Origin: Oceanihabitans sp. 2_MG-2023
GTDB taxonomy: Bacteria; Bacteroidota; Bacteroidia; Flavobacteriales; Flavobacteriaceae
Direction: 5' to 3'
DNA length: 64,000 nt
NCBI RefSeq assembly: GCF_030547245.1
Contig: NZ_JAUOQT010000001.1
Coordinates: 434,001 to 498,000 of the forward strand
A program made the translations under genes and the position numbers. The notes under the pieces were generated by a model. The model was not told the DNA's origin and searched no databases. It was given only the letters and a program-made list of their open reading frames with translations. Of the stretch, positions 39,841 through 47,996 are shown in pieces; positions within the stretch are counted from its first letter, which is position 1; each line of letters begins with the position of its first letter.

Positions 39841-42000
39841 TTAAAACTCAAATCTATAATTCATCTTAAAGGCAACTCCCCAATTTTGTCGCGATATTTC
39901 TTCATTATAATTATCAGAAACTACTAAATACACATACGATAACGGTTTGTACTCCCATTGTAACCTACTATTAATATTAAAGTTATCCCTTTGCGTATTA
40001 TGCTGCACATAGGTAGTCCAATTTAATCTATTGTTAAAGAAAACTTCTCCTGTAAAACGGGTTAGATGAAAAGTTTCTTTGCCTAATTGGTTTAAATCAA
40101 TTGTATTCACATCATAAGACAATTCAAAATTTGCAAAAGGAAGCATCTGATAATTTAAAAATACACCTCCCGAAGTTCTTTTACCACTATAGTAATTACC
40201 TTTTTGAACATGTACACTATATCTAAGTTTTTGATTATTTGCTGAGTTATAACCTACTTTTACTAATCCAAAATTATAGGTGTCTGGTTGAAGCGCGTTT
40301 CCGTTATTTAAAGGATCAAACCCATAAGCAAGATCTATAAAATCATAATAAACATTTGCATAAATAGCAGACAGATCTTTAAAAAACAATGCTGTATTAA
40401 AGTAATGTGAAGATTGTGACAGATTTCCTTTTTCATTAAAATAACTATTGTTACTATAATTTAGAATTCTATACGAATTCAGGTTTTTAGAATTTTCATA
40501 AAATTTCTCATACTCTACTCCTACTGTACTTTGCGTATACCCTTCTCTTACAACAACATCATTAATAGCATCATAATTAGATAGCCTTGGTGTAAAACCA
40601 ACATCTGTGATATAATTTTTGCCAATATTTTTTATTGCTGCATTCCAGGCTAACCCTCTTTTATTATACCAAATTCCAGCATGGTAAAAACTATTATTTT
40701 TGGAAACCTCATCATTAAAACTCTTTCCAAAATTGGCTAAACCTATCCATTTATTGTTATTCGATTTATAATTAAGGTTTAACCCTGTAACACGATTATA
40801 ATCGTTTACTAACATAAAACCATCCGTTTCTTGTCTATTTACTATATATCCTGTAGTGGTAAAGTTATTGGTTAATTGTTGCTGAACAACCAATACTCCA
40901 AAGTTTTGAGAAGCAATATCATTTTCCTTATCTGTTTGCACATTTAAAACACCTAGCCTTATTTTAGGAGCTATGTTACCAGATAGTTTCAGTCCAAATT
41001 GTATATCACTATTGGCACCTATTTTTCTAGAATAAAATGGATTTACACTCTCTACTCCTAGATTAGAAAACAAATCGGAATTTTCTAAAAAGAAATTTCT
41101 TTGTTCCGGGAAATTTACTGCAAATCGGGTTAGGTTGGTTACTTGTTGATCTACATCTATTTGAGAAAAATCTGGATGTATTGTAGCATCTAGTTTTAAA
41201 GAAGAGGTTACATTGTATTGCGCATCTAAACTTGGCTTAAAGGTTGTTTCATCTTCTTTTGCAATCACATCATTTTGATAATTTGCAGTGATAGATGGTG
41301 TAACTGTAAAACGAGATGCGGCCTTATTTGGAAGGTTTTCAACCATAAATTTTTCGGTGAATCGTAAATCTAAATTCGCGAAGTTGCGTTTCACATTCTT
41401 AAAAATAGTCCAAGAATTATTTTTTATATCTCTTACATAAAACTGAATACCAAAAGTTGCATTGTCTTTATTAAAATTTAAGGATTTTAACGGAATAGCA
41501 ATTTCATACTGCTTGTTACTGCCTACTAATTTTACTTTTGCTTGCCAAACGGTATTCCAGCTAAAACTTAAATTATAACCGCTATTACTTCTACCAACTA
41601 AACCATCTGTTTGGTTGCCTAAAGCATTCACTGCAAAAAAGTAACCGTTTTGCTCTTGGTTTTGTGTATCTAAAACCATAACAAAAGCATCACTATAAGC
41701 TATAGACACGTCCCGCTTTAAAGTGCTTACTTGACTTCTATAAGTACTATCCTTGTAAATAGCACGCACAAATAAATGCTCTCCATTATGAAATAGTTTT
41801 ACAGAGGTTTGGTTTTCTGCTAAACCAATATCAGTAGGTAAATAGTTATAAAAACCGGTATGTTCTGGTAATTCTTGCCAAACAGATTCATAAAATGTAC
41901 CATCTATATCTATTTTAGCGTCTTTGTATTGTATCGTAAATTCTTGAGCAGAAACACGAAACCCAACGGTTAGGAATAGTAAAATGAAAATATGTTTCAT
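39841..42000 (-). CDS. DUF5916 outer-membrane protein with CBM9-like N-terminus
   Basis: The 719-residue protein has a signal peptide (1-18, ending VSA), a carbohydrate-binding family 9-like beta-sandwich (about 25-215: IDGTFYESVWQELPE, SDAFVMVLDTQNQEQNGYFFAVNALGNQTDG) and a DUF5916 C-terminal part predicted as an outer-membrane barrel ending in an aromatic residue (MNYRFEF). The FPEQRNFFLENSDLF block is diagnostic of the family. The role is unproven; a surface binding or transport role is likely. It is the last gene of a minus-strand run, starting 1 base after the Nudix-like gene. Confidence 0.88.
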   Translation of the reverse strand: MKHIFILLFLTVGFRVSAQEFTIQYKDAKIDIDGTFYESVWQELPEHTGFYNYLPTDIGLAENQTSVKLFHNGEHLFVRAIYKDSTYRSQVSTLKRDVSIAYSDAFVMVLDTQNQEQNGYFFAVNALGNQTDGLVGRSNSGYNLSFSWNTVWQAKVKLVGSNKQYEIAIPLKSLNFNKDNATFGIQFYVRDIKNNSWTIFKNVKRNFANLDLRFTEKFMVENLPNKAASRFTVTPSITANYQNDVIAKEDETTFKPSLDAQYNVTSSLKLDATIHPDFSQIDVDQQVTNLTRFAVNFPEQRNFFLENSDLFSNLGVESVNPFYSRKIGANSDIQFGLKLSGNIAPKIRLGVLNVQTDKENDIASQNFGVLVVQQQLTNNFTTTGYIVNRQETDGFMLVNDYNRVTGLNLNYKSNNNKWIGLANFGKSFNDEVSKNNSFYHAGIWYNKRGLAWNAAIKNIGKNYITDVGFTPRLSNYDAINDVVVREGYTQSTVGVEYEKFYENSKNLNSYRILNYSNNSYFNEKGNLSQSSHYFNTALFFKDLSAIYANVYYDFIDLAYGFDPLNNGNALQPDTYNFGLVKVGYNSANNQKLRYSVHVQKGNYYSGKRTSGGVFLNYQMLPFANFELSYDVNTIDLNQLGKETFHLTRFTGEVFFNNRLNWTTYVQHNTQRDNFNINSRLQWEYKPLSYVYLVVSDNYNEEISRQNWGVAFKMNYRFEF

Positions 42001-42001
42001 A

Positions 42002-42544
42002 TTAATCCTTCTTTGAACTATAAAATCGTTCTAAAATTTTTGATTCATAATTCCCATGATTATCCCCTCTTTCCATTGTTCCATATCGTATTGCATTAGG
42101 AAACATAAAAACATCATTTATAAAATCAGATATATGAGAAAAGCTAATTCGTTTAACAGCTTCATTAATATCTAACCATAAAACTTCTTCTATAATTTCT
42201 GGTAATAATACATCTATAGCATCTGTTTTCATTACAAAAATATTTCTTGTGGAATAATGGTTTTTAGATCGTGTTTTAAGTCCATACATTCCTCGTAACT
42301 TAATATCAAACACTTTAATACCATAAGTAGATGCAATACTATCTATGCCTTGATTTATCGTTTGTTTACTATTTTGATAGAGCCCTGGTGTTACCCAAAT
42401 ATCTTTGTTTTTAATTTTTACAACCAACAACTTATTCTCTTTATTAAGAATAAGCATTCTATGAAAAGTGGTTACTTTACTTTCTTGCGCCTTTACAGTT
42501 ATACATATAAAGGCAAGGGATAAGACTAATAGTGCTTTTTTCAT
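42002..42544 (-). CDS. Exported Nudix-fold protein with a degenerate Nudix box
   Basis: The 180-residue protein starts with a clear signal peptide (1-20, ending VKAQ). Residues 27-150 follow the Nudix fold (FHRMLILNKENKLLVVKIKN, WVTPGLY, VLWLDINEAV). The Nudix box GX5EX7REUXEEXGU can be laid exactly on residues 54-76: Gly54, Gly75 and the hydrophobic positions fit. The metal-binding and catalytic acids are all replaced (Lys60 for E, Asp68-Ser69 for RE, Ser72-Thr73 for EE). It therefore should not hydrolyse nucleoside diphosphates and acts outside the cytoplasm. It lies between NTF2-like and DUF5916 genes with gaps of 11 and 1 bases. Confidence 0.72.
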   Translation of the reverse strand: MKKALLVLSLAFICITVKAQESKVTTFHRMLILNKENKLLVVKIKNKDIWVTPGLYQNSKQTINQGIDSIASTYGIKVFDIKLRGMYGLKTRSKNHYSTRNIFVMKTDAIDVLLPEIIEEVLWLDINEAVKRISFSHISDFINDVFMFPNAIRYGTMERGDNHGNYESKILERFYSSKKD

Positions 42545-42555
42545 TATCCTGATTT

Positions 42556-42981
42556 TTAATTACTGTCTACTCTAGTTGCAGTTTTACTTATAATCTTCCA
42601 TTCCTCATCAAATTTCTTAAGCAAGAATAAATCGATATAAACCCATTTTCTTTCTGGGCCTGCAATTTCAACCTTAGCGGTTGCTATATCTTTTACTACT
42701 TCTATTGCCAAAACTTTTGCATCGCGTCCATTAAAAGTGCCATTTTCAGCATCCTTAAAAAAAGCGGCATATTCTTTAGGTGTATACAATTTAAAACCAT
42801 CTTTTCCAGTTAAATACAAAGTAGCATTTTCTGTAAACGCATCTTCTAATAGTTCTGGCTTGTTATACGAACTGCCTTCCATATAGTTTTGAAGTGTTTT
42901 TTCTACATTAGCACATGCCGATTGTGCTATAGCATATTGAAATGTGAATACTGCAGTAAATAATAAAATGTAATTTTTCAT
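42556..42981 (-). CDS. Secreted NTF2-like (SnoaL/DUF4440-type) protein
   Basis: The 141-residue protein has a signal peptide (1-19, ending AIA). The mature part has the cone-shaped NTF2-like fold signature: an N-terminal helix (VEKTLQNYMEGSSYN), AFTENATLYLTGKDG, and a C-terminal sheet (DIATAKVEIAGPERKWVYIDLFLLKKFDEEWKIISKTA). Such domains bind small ligands or act as partner subunits; no catalytic set can be assigned. It is the first of three genes (NTF2-like, Nudix-like, DUF5916) that are tightly spaced and probably co-transcribed. Confidence 0.8.
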   Translation of the reverse strand: MKNYILLFTAVFTFQYAIAQSACANVEKTLQNYMEGSSYNKPELLEDAFTENATLYLTGKDGFKLYTPKEYAAFFKDAENGTFNGRDAKVLAIEVVKDIATAKVEIAGPERKWVYIDLFLLKKFDEEWKIISKTATRVDSN

Positions 42982-43090
42982 GATGAATTTTTTTATGTGT
43001 TTGATTGAAATACAAACATCAGAAAACGATTCAAAAATGTCGTGTTAGGTTATAATGGAATTGTCCAGAATTATAAATTTGGATAAAATA

Positions 43091-44140
43091 CTACGAAAAT
43101 TGTTTTTTAAATTCGGCTGGAGTTTGCCCAATAATTTTCTTGAAAGTAGCGTAAAATGTAGATTTCGAAGAGAATCCAGCTTCAAAGCCAATAGCCTCTA
43201 AAGTGAATTGGTTATTTTCTAATAATAAACGTTTTGCTTCTTCTGTTCTAAACGTATTAATATATTGTGCGAAGGATTTACCAAGGTTATCATTTAATAA
43301 TTGAGATAAATAGTGCTTAGAAATGTTTAATTCGTCGGCTAAATCCTTCAGTTTTACATCTGGATTTTTAAACAATTCTTTCCTTTGCATTAATGAAGTT
43401 AATTGCTGAGTTAATTTTTCTGCTTCCGTTTTATCTATCTTTTTTGCAGCATACTTTTCCGGAATATCTTGAAACACACTTTCTCTATTCTTTTTGAATA
43501 ATAATAAAATTAACAATACATAAAACACTACCGAAAAAGTAATGGTTCCTATTAAATAGAGATAGAAATAACCAATTATATATGCAGCATAAATTAATAT
43601 GTTTCCTATAAAAACAGCAACTAACCAGATTTCGGATGTGGTGCATTTTGTGTTTTTACTAATAATTTTCTTAAAAATATCTTTTAAAAGGAATGCTGAA
43701 AGCAACAAGTATATTCCCCAAACTGCATAAATAAAATGAATAAAATAATGATTCCAAAAATCTACATAAAGTTTATATGGCTTTATAATTCCTACTAACA
43801 AAACAATGAAAACGAGAATACTATAGTGTATTTTCCAGGACTTCGGAATTGTTTTTCTATTATCGACTGAAGATTTTAAATAATAAAACAAAGAAATTCC
43901 TATTAAAAAACAAGCTGATAAACCAATTTGAGAGAGTAACAAATCACGATGTTCTCTTGCTGTAAATAATATATATACAGACTTACCAATTCTAAGACTA
44001 AGCATCAAAAGTAATAGTCCAAAGAATCGATTTTGAACACGTTTTTGTTTGCTAAAAAAAAGAAAATAAGAGCTGGCAATAAAACCATTGAAAACACCTA
44101 TAGAGCATATAAAAAACAGTAAAGGATTATCAAAAGACAT
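43091..44140 (-). CDS. AraC-family regulator with multi-pass membrane N-terminus
   Basis: The 349-residue protein has about seven hydrophobic segments in residues 8-215 and a C-terminal AraC domain (about 245-349). The helix-turn-helix units are visible (LNISKHYLSQLLNDNLGKSF, and IGFEAGFSSKSTFYATFKKI with TPAEFKK). It starts 4 bases after the UmuD-like gene and ends 109 bases before the NTF2-like gene, all on the same strand. It may control the three exported proteins downstream. It is a distant paralog of the regulator at 8830-9969. Confidence 0.85.
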   Translation of the reverse strand: MSFDNPLLFFICSIGVFNGFIASSYFLFFSKQKRVQNRFFGLLLLMLSLRIGKSVYILFTAREHRDLLLSQIGLSACFLIGISLFYYLKSSVDNRKTIPKSWKIHYSILVFIVLLVGIIKPYKLYVDFWNHYFIHFIYAVWGIYLLLSAFLLKDIFKKIISKNTKCTTSEIWLVAVFIGNILIYAAYIIGYFYLYLIGTITFSVVFYVLLILLLFKKNRESVFQDIPEKYAAKKIDKTEAEKLTQQLTSLMQRKELFKNPDVKLKDLADELNISKHYLSQLLNDNLGKSFAQYINTFRTEEAKRLLLENNQFTLEAIGFEAGFSSKSTFYATFKKIIGQTPAEFKKQFS

Positions 44141-44144
44141 AATT

Positions 44145-44585
44145 CTACACCTTTTTAATCACATTGGTAACGATTCCCCAAATAACAAAATCGTTCTCAT
44201 CTGTAATTCTAATCATAGGGTAATTGGGGTTTTCTGGTTGCAACCAAAGCCCTTCTGTATCTACTTTTAAGCGTTTTACGGTAAACTCACCATCTAAAAA
44301 ACATACTGCAATTTTATTGTGTGCAGGTTCTATACTTCTATCTATTACTAATAAATCTTTATCGTCTAATCCTGCTCCAATCATAGATTGCCCACTTACT
44401 TTTGCAAAAAAAGTAGCTTCTTTATTTTTTATAAGCTCACGATCTAAACTTATTCTTTGCTCTTTAAAATCTTCGGCTGGAGAAGGAAATCCTGCAGATA
44501 TTCCTGTATCAAAAAATCTAGCGCCAGAATTTTCTAAAAGTTCTGGTGTAAAAAACGTGAGGGCTTCCGATTTATGTAGTAGCAT
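44145..44585 (-). CDS. UmuD-like S24 self-cleaving peptidase
   Basis: UmuD proteins cleave themselves when stimulated by RecA filaments and activate UmuC for translesion synthesis. The 146-residue protein has the catalytic Ser67 (SGQSMIG) and Lys104 (FTVKRLK), separated by 37 residues as in E. coli UmuD (Ser60/Lys97). A candidate cleavage site, Ala31-Gly32, lies in ISAGFPSPAED. There is no DNA-binding domain, which argues against a LexA repressor. It follows umuC by 64 bases in the order umuC-umuD, the reverse of the classical umuDC order. Confidence 0.88.
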   Translation of the reverse strand: MLLHKSEALTFFTPELLENSGARFFDTGISAGFPSPAEDFKEQRISLDRELIKNKEATFFAKVSGQSMIGAGLDDKDLLVIDRSIEPAHNKIAVCFLDGEFTVKRLKVDTEGLWLQPENPNYPMIRITDENDFVIWGIVTNVIKKV

Positions 44586-44649
44586 TGGATTTTTATTTTA
44601 TTTCTTAAATATACACATTAAAAAGATTTTTTGTCTTTACAAGAATACA

Positions 44650-45909
44650 TTATTTCACTTTTATAATATCATTAATGTTCGTAGTATATTTTGGGGTTAA
44701 TCGTTCTTGGCGCATTTTCCAAGTACGTTTTAAATCTTGATTGCCCAATTTTATCTTATAACTACCATATTTACTATTGACACCATCTATAGCTCGCATT
44801 AAATATTTATGCTTTGGATTTTCGTGTTCAAATAAATGTAATTGGTAATTATCTATTGGTACTAATCCTGAAACAATAACGCCTGCCCTTTTGTATTTAA
44901 TGCCTTTTTTAAAAATAGAGGTTACCGCAATTACCGCTTGGGTACTAATAATTAAAGAGGAATTTGTTGGGTAAGGAAGACTTACCATACGACTTACTCG
45001 ATGTTGTTCTGCATCTTTTTTATGTCTATCACTACTTAATTGTACAATAATAACATGACAGCTAGAACCTTGTTTTCGTAGTTTTTCGGCACAACTGGTT
45101 GCAAAAGTAGAAATGCGTTCTTTAATATTATCTAAATCCGAATATGTATATTCAAAACTACGTGTAGTAGCTATCATTTTCTTAGTGGTACTATTTTCTT
45201 CTAATTGCAGTGTTGGCATTCCTTCTAAATCGCGTTTTAAACGAGACTCAATTACAGAAAAATTACGTTTCACCCAAGCATCTGGTAGTTGTGTAAAATC
45301 GTAAGCAGTATTACATCCTTTGTCTTTTAAACGTTTGCTTAATTTTCTGCCAATGCCCCAAACATCCTTTATTTTAGTCCATTTTAATGCTTTTATTCGT
45401 TTTTCTTCGGTATCTATAACATAAGTACCTTTGGTTTCTTTTGGATATTTTCTAGCAATCTTATTCGCAACCTTACTTAAAGCTTTAGTTGGTGCAATAC
45501 CAACTGAAGTTGGTATACCTGTCCATTTTAAAATGCGTTTTCGTATTTGTAATCCATAACTATGAAAATCATAATTTTCAAAACCTTTAAATTCTAAAAA
45601 GGATTCGTCAATACTATACACCTCAACATCTGGAGTAAACTGTTTTAGTATTTCCATAACGCGCGAACTCATATCGCCATACAAAGAATAGTTAGAAGAA
45701 AGCACGTGAATATGGTTGGCCTTACAGAAAGCTTCCCATTTAAAAATAGGCGCTCCCATTGGTAAGTCCAACGCTTTAGCTTCGTCACTTCGTGAGATAA
45801 CACAACCATCGTTATTACTTAGAATAGCGACTGGTTTTCCTTGTAAATTAGGGTTAAAAACACGTTCGCAAGAAGCATAGAAATTATTACAATCTACTAG
45901 TGCAAACAT
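44650..45909 (-). CDS. umuC: Y-family DNA polymerase V catalytic subunit (UmuC-like)
   Basis: UmuC copies past DNA lesions with low fidelity. The 419-residue protein has the Y-family signatures MFALVDCNNFYASCERVF (catalytic Asp6), the VYSIDESFLEF catalytic motif (about 104-114), a helix-hairpin-helix region (KWTKIKDVWGIGRKLSKRL), the little finger, and a C-terminal UmuC-specific end. The length is typical. Its ATG lies only 6 bases after an exact -7 box, so the transcript may have almost no leader. A UmuD-like peptidase gene follows. Confidence 0.94.
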   Translation of the reverse strand: MFALVDCNNFYASCERVFNPNLQGKPVAILSNNDGCVISRSDEAKALDLPMGAPIFKWEAFCKANHIHVLSSNYSLYGDMSSRVMEILKQFTPDVEVYSIDESFLEFKGFENYDFHSYGLQIRKRILKWTGIPTSVGIAPTKALSKVANKIARKYPKETKGTYVIDTEEKRIKALKWTKIKDVWGIGRKLSKRLKDKGCNTAYDFTQLPDAWVKRNFSVIESRLKRDLEGMPTLQLEENSTTKKMIATTRSFEYTYSDLDNIKERISTFATSCAEKLRKQGSSCHVIIVQLSSDRHKKDAEQHRVSRMVSLPYPTNSSLIISTQAVIAVTSIFKKGIKYKRAGVIVSGLVPIDNYQLHLFEHENPKHKYLMRAIDGVNSKYGSYKIKLGNQDLKRTWKMRQERLTPKYTTNINDIIKVK

Positions 45910-45915
45910 AGTTTA

Positions 45916-45923
45916 CAAAGATA
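45916..45923 (-). promoter_or_regulatory. -7 promoter box (TATCTTTG) of umuC
   Basis: An exact TAnnTTTG match ends 6 bases before the ATG at 45909. The transcript would start within 1-3 bases of the start codon. Confidence 0.5.
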
Positions 45924-45999
45924 GAGGAAAAGGGCTTTTCTTTTATCTGAAGAAAAAAATCTTATTAACTAAAATTAAAAAAACCACTCTTTAAATAAT

Positions 46000-46007
46000 T
46001 ATATTTG
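46000..46007 (+). promoter_or_regulatory. -7 promoter box (TATATTTG) of the gene at 46013
   Basis: An exact TAnnTTTG match ends 5 bases before the ATG at 46013. This again suggests a leaderless transcript, divergent from umuC. Confidence 0.45.
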
Positions 46008-46012
46008 AAACA

Positions 46013-46525
46013 ATGAAAGAAAATATTCTTTGCGTCTCAGAATCTCCTAAACCTTTATGGGAAACCATTATTGCTGCATTCGCTTTTACAGCTGCTTTTG
46101 GTATTATTGTAGCCTCTTTATTATATAAGTTTTTCAACTTAAGCAATTTTAAAGCGGTTGGCGCCATGACAGAAGGTGTTATTTATTTAGTAGGAATTGG
46201 CGTAGGATTTAGTAGATACAAAAAAATATATGTAGATTTAAAAAACTCTAAGTTTAGAGCAACTACAGAAGTTGGCCCCATTAAAAATTACGAATACGTT
46301 TCCATTTTCCTGCAATTATTAGCAGATGGAAGCTATATTTTTGAAGTAAATTTATGGTATAATAAAAACAAACATTTTAAACTCTACGAAAAAAACAACT
46401 TCGAAGATGCACTTGCAGTTGCTTATGATTTATCGGAAGAATTAAACATCGATTTACTAGACGCTACTATTGCAAACGATTATAAATGGATTGATAAAGA
46501 AGCTTTAAAACAAAAGGCTGTATAA
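46013..46525 (+). CDS. Uncharacterised membrane protein
   Basis: This 170-residue protein has two hydrophobic segments (about 20-43 and 50-68) and a soluble C-terminal domain with alternating strands and a helix (KKIYVDLKNSKFRATTEVG, FEVNLWYNKNKHFKLYEK, FEDALAVAYDLSEELNIDLL). The C-terminal part reads like a small alpha/beta domain exposed to the cytoplasm. I recognise no family. It is divergent from umuC and lies 65 bases before the DUF2007 gene, so it could be co-transcribed with it. Confidence 0.75.
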   Translation: MKENILCVSESPKPLWETIIAAFAFTAAFGIIVASLLYKFFNLSNFKAVGAMTEGVIYLVGIGVGFSRYKKIYVDLKNSKFRATTEVGPIKNYEYVSIFLQLLADGSYIFEVNLWYNKNKHFKLYEKNNFEDALAVAYDLSEELNIDLLDATIANDYKWIDKEALKQKAV

Positions 46526-46565
46526 ATAGAAAAACGTAACTTTAATAACACATTTACTAACTAAA

Positions 46566-46590
46566 AAATTCCCAATTTAGTGGGGAAATT
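46566..46590 (+). promoter_or_regulatory. Hairpin covering a strong Shine-Dalgarno sequence before the DUF2007 gene
   Basis: AATTCCC upstream can pair (with a one-base bulge) with the GGGGAAATT just before the ATG at 46591. A purine-rich ribosome site is unusual in this genome. Confidence 0.35.
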
Positions 46591-47004
46591 ATGAGCGACA
46601 CCTTTAAAACTATAGCAAAGTTTCAATATTCTACCGAAGCGCAAATAATAAAAGGGCGTTTAGAGTCGGAAGGTATTCCTGTGTTTTTAAGTGATAATTT
46701 TACCATAGACACAGATCCTTTGGTTAGCAACGCAATTGGAGGAGTAAAATTAAAAGTATATGTCGAAGATGCGCTTAAAGCACAACATATTCTAGACACT
46801 ATAGAAAAATATTCGGTAGACGATGAAGGCAATGCCATTACATGCGCAAACTGTAATAGCAAACATGTAGCTATGTTTTCTACTATTACCGATTTTAAAT
46901 CTTTTTTTTCATTTGTAGTAGGTTTTATTTCTGGTACACTTCCGTTTTACGCAAAAGAAAAATACCGATGCGAAACCTGCCATACAGAATTTGATATTAA
47001 ATAA
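46591..47004 (+). CDS. DUF2007-type protein with C-terminal zinc ribbon
   Basis: The 137-residue protein begins with a DUF2007 (putative signal-transducing protein) domain (about 5-72: FKTIAKFQYSTEAQIIKGRLESEGIPVFL, and VKLKVYVEDALKAQHIL), a small GlnB-like alpha/beta fold. It ends with two CxxC pairs (CANCNSKH near 83-86 and CETCHTEF near 129-132), forming a likely zinc ribbon split by a hydrophobic stretch (FFSFVVGFISGTLPFY). The function is unknown. It lies 20 bases before the hydrolase gene. Confidence 0.82.
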   Translation: MSDTFKTIAKFQYSTEAQIIKGRLESEGIPVFLSDNFTIDTDPLVSNAIGGVKLKVYVEDALKAQHILDTIEKYSVDDEGNAITCANCNSKHVAMFSTITDFKSFFSFVVGFISGTLPFYAKEKYRCETCHTEFDIK

Positions 47005-47024
47005 TAAACGAAACATACCTTATT

Positions 47025-47990
47025 ATGCATTACATTATTAAAGTCTTTACCTTATTGATATTATCGAGTAGTTTTTCTGCTACCGCACAACAAGACCCTG
47101 AGATTTTCGAAAAATTTACATCTAAATTCTACACCATTGATGGGTATAAAATTAATGTGGAAGTTTTAGGTTCTGGAGATCCTATTTTCTTTCTTCCAGG
47201 AGGTCCTGGGAATTCTCATGATTATATGCAAGGTAATTTTGGGCACTATTACAAAACCAATACAGTGGTGTTTTTCGACTGGCTAGGTCGCGGTAAAAGT
47301 GATGATGCAAAAAATACTTCCGAATATTCGGTAGAAGCAGATGTAGCACTAATAGAAAAGCTTCGTAAACTATTAAATTTCGATAAAATCTCCCTTGTTG
47401 GACATTCTTATGGAACCGTTCCTGCGCAAGCATACGCTATAAAATACAAAGACCATGTAGACAAAATGGTATTGATAAACGGTTTTCATTCTGGCGCCAT
47501 GTGGCAAGCAAATTGTGATAGCTACAACCATTATGCAAAAACACATTTTCCTGAAAAATGGAAACAAGTAGACTCCCTTCGTGCTTTAGGATATATCTCT
47601 AGTCAAGAACCTTTAAAAACGGTGTATGGCAACTTTCCTACCAAATACATTTATTATCACAATACTAGCTTGAAACAAAATGCACCAAAAGAAAAGTATA
47701 GAGGCTGGGCAAATGCCGTGTATACCACAATTATTGGTAGAGATGGCGATTTTGATGTTTCGGGTAGCATGATTAATCAAGATTACAGACAACAATTAAA
47801 AGATGTAAAAGCAAAAACGCTAATTGTTGCTGGACGTTATGATGGAGTTTCTACACCAGAATTTGCTGTACAATACAAAACTTTTATGCCACAAGCACAA
47901 TTTGAAATGTTTGAACAAAGTGGTCATAATCCGTATTTAGAAGAACCTGAAAAATTCTATTCTATATTAGATACCTTTTTAAAAGAATAA
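47025..47990 (+). CDS. Exported alpha/beta-hydrolase (prolyl-aminopeptidase-like)
   Basis: The 321-residue protein has a signal peptide (about 1-21, ending ATAQ). The hydrolase fold is complete: an oxyanion segment FLPGGPGNSHDY (HGGPG-like, as in proline iminopeptidases), the nucleophile elbow VGHSYGT (about 125-131), the acid in AGRYDGVSTPE and the histidine in SGHNPYLEEPEKF. It is probably a periplasmic peptidase or esterase; the exact substrate cannot be told. It ends convergent to the MocR gene with a gap of 6 bases. Confidence 0.87.
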   Translation: MHYIIKVFTLLILSSSFSATAQQDPEIFEKFTSKFYTIDGYKINVEVLGSGDPIFFLPGGPGNSHDYMQGNFGHYYKTNTVVFFDWLGRGKSDDAKNTSEYSVEADVALIEKLRKLLNFDKISLVGHSYGTVPAQAYAIKYKDHVDKMVLINGFHSGAMWQANCDSYNHYAKTHFPEKWKQVDSLRALGYISSQEPLKTVYGNFPTKYIYYHNTSLKQNAPKEKYRGWANAVYTTIIGRDGDFDVSGSMINQDYRQQLKDVKAKTLIVAGRYDGVSTPEFAVQYKTFMPQAQFEMFEQSGHNPYLEEPEKFYSILDTFLKE

Positions 47991-47996
47991 AGTTAT

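Noticed and set aside
44586-44649. TTGT-AAAG-ACAA element before the UmuD-like gene as an SOS box
   Set aside because: The symmetry is only four bases per arm in AT-rich DNA and is not repeated upstream of umuC, so no LexA-type site is claimed.
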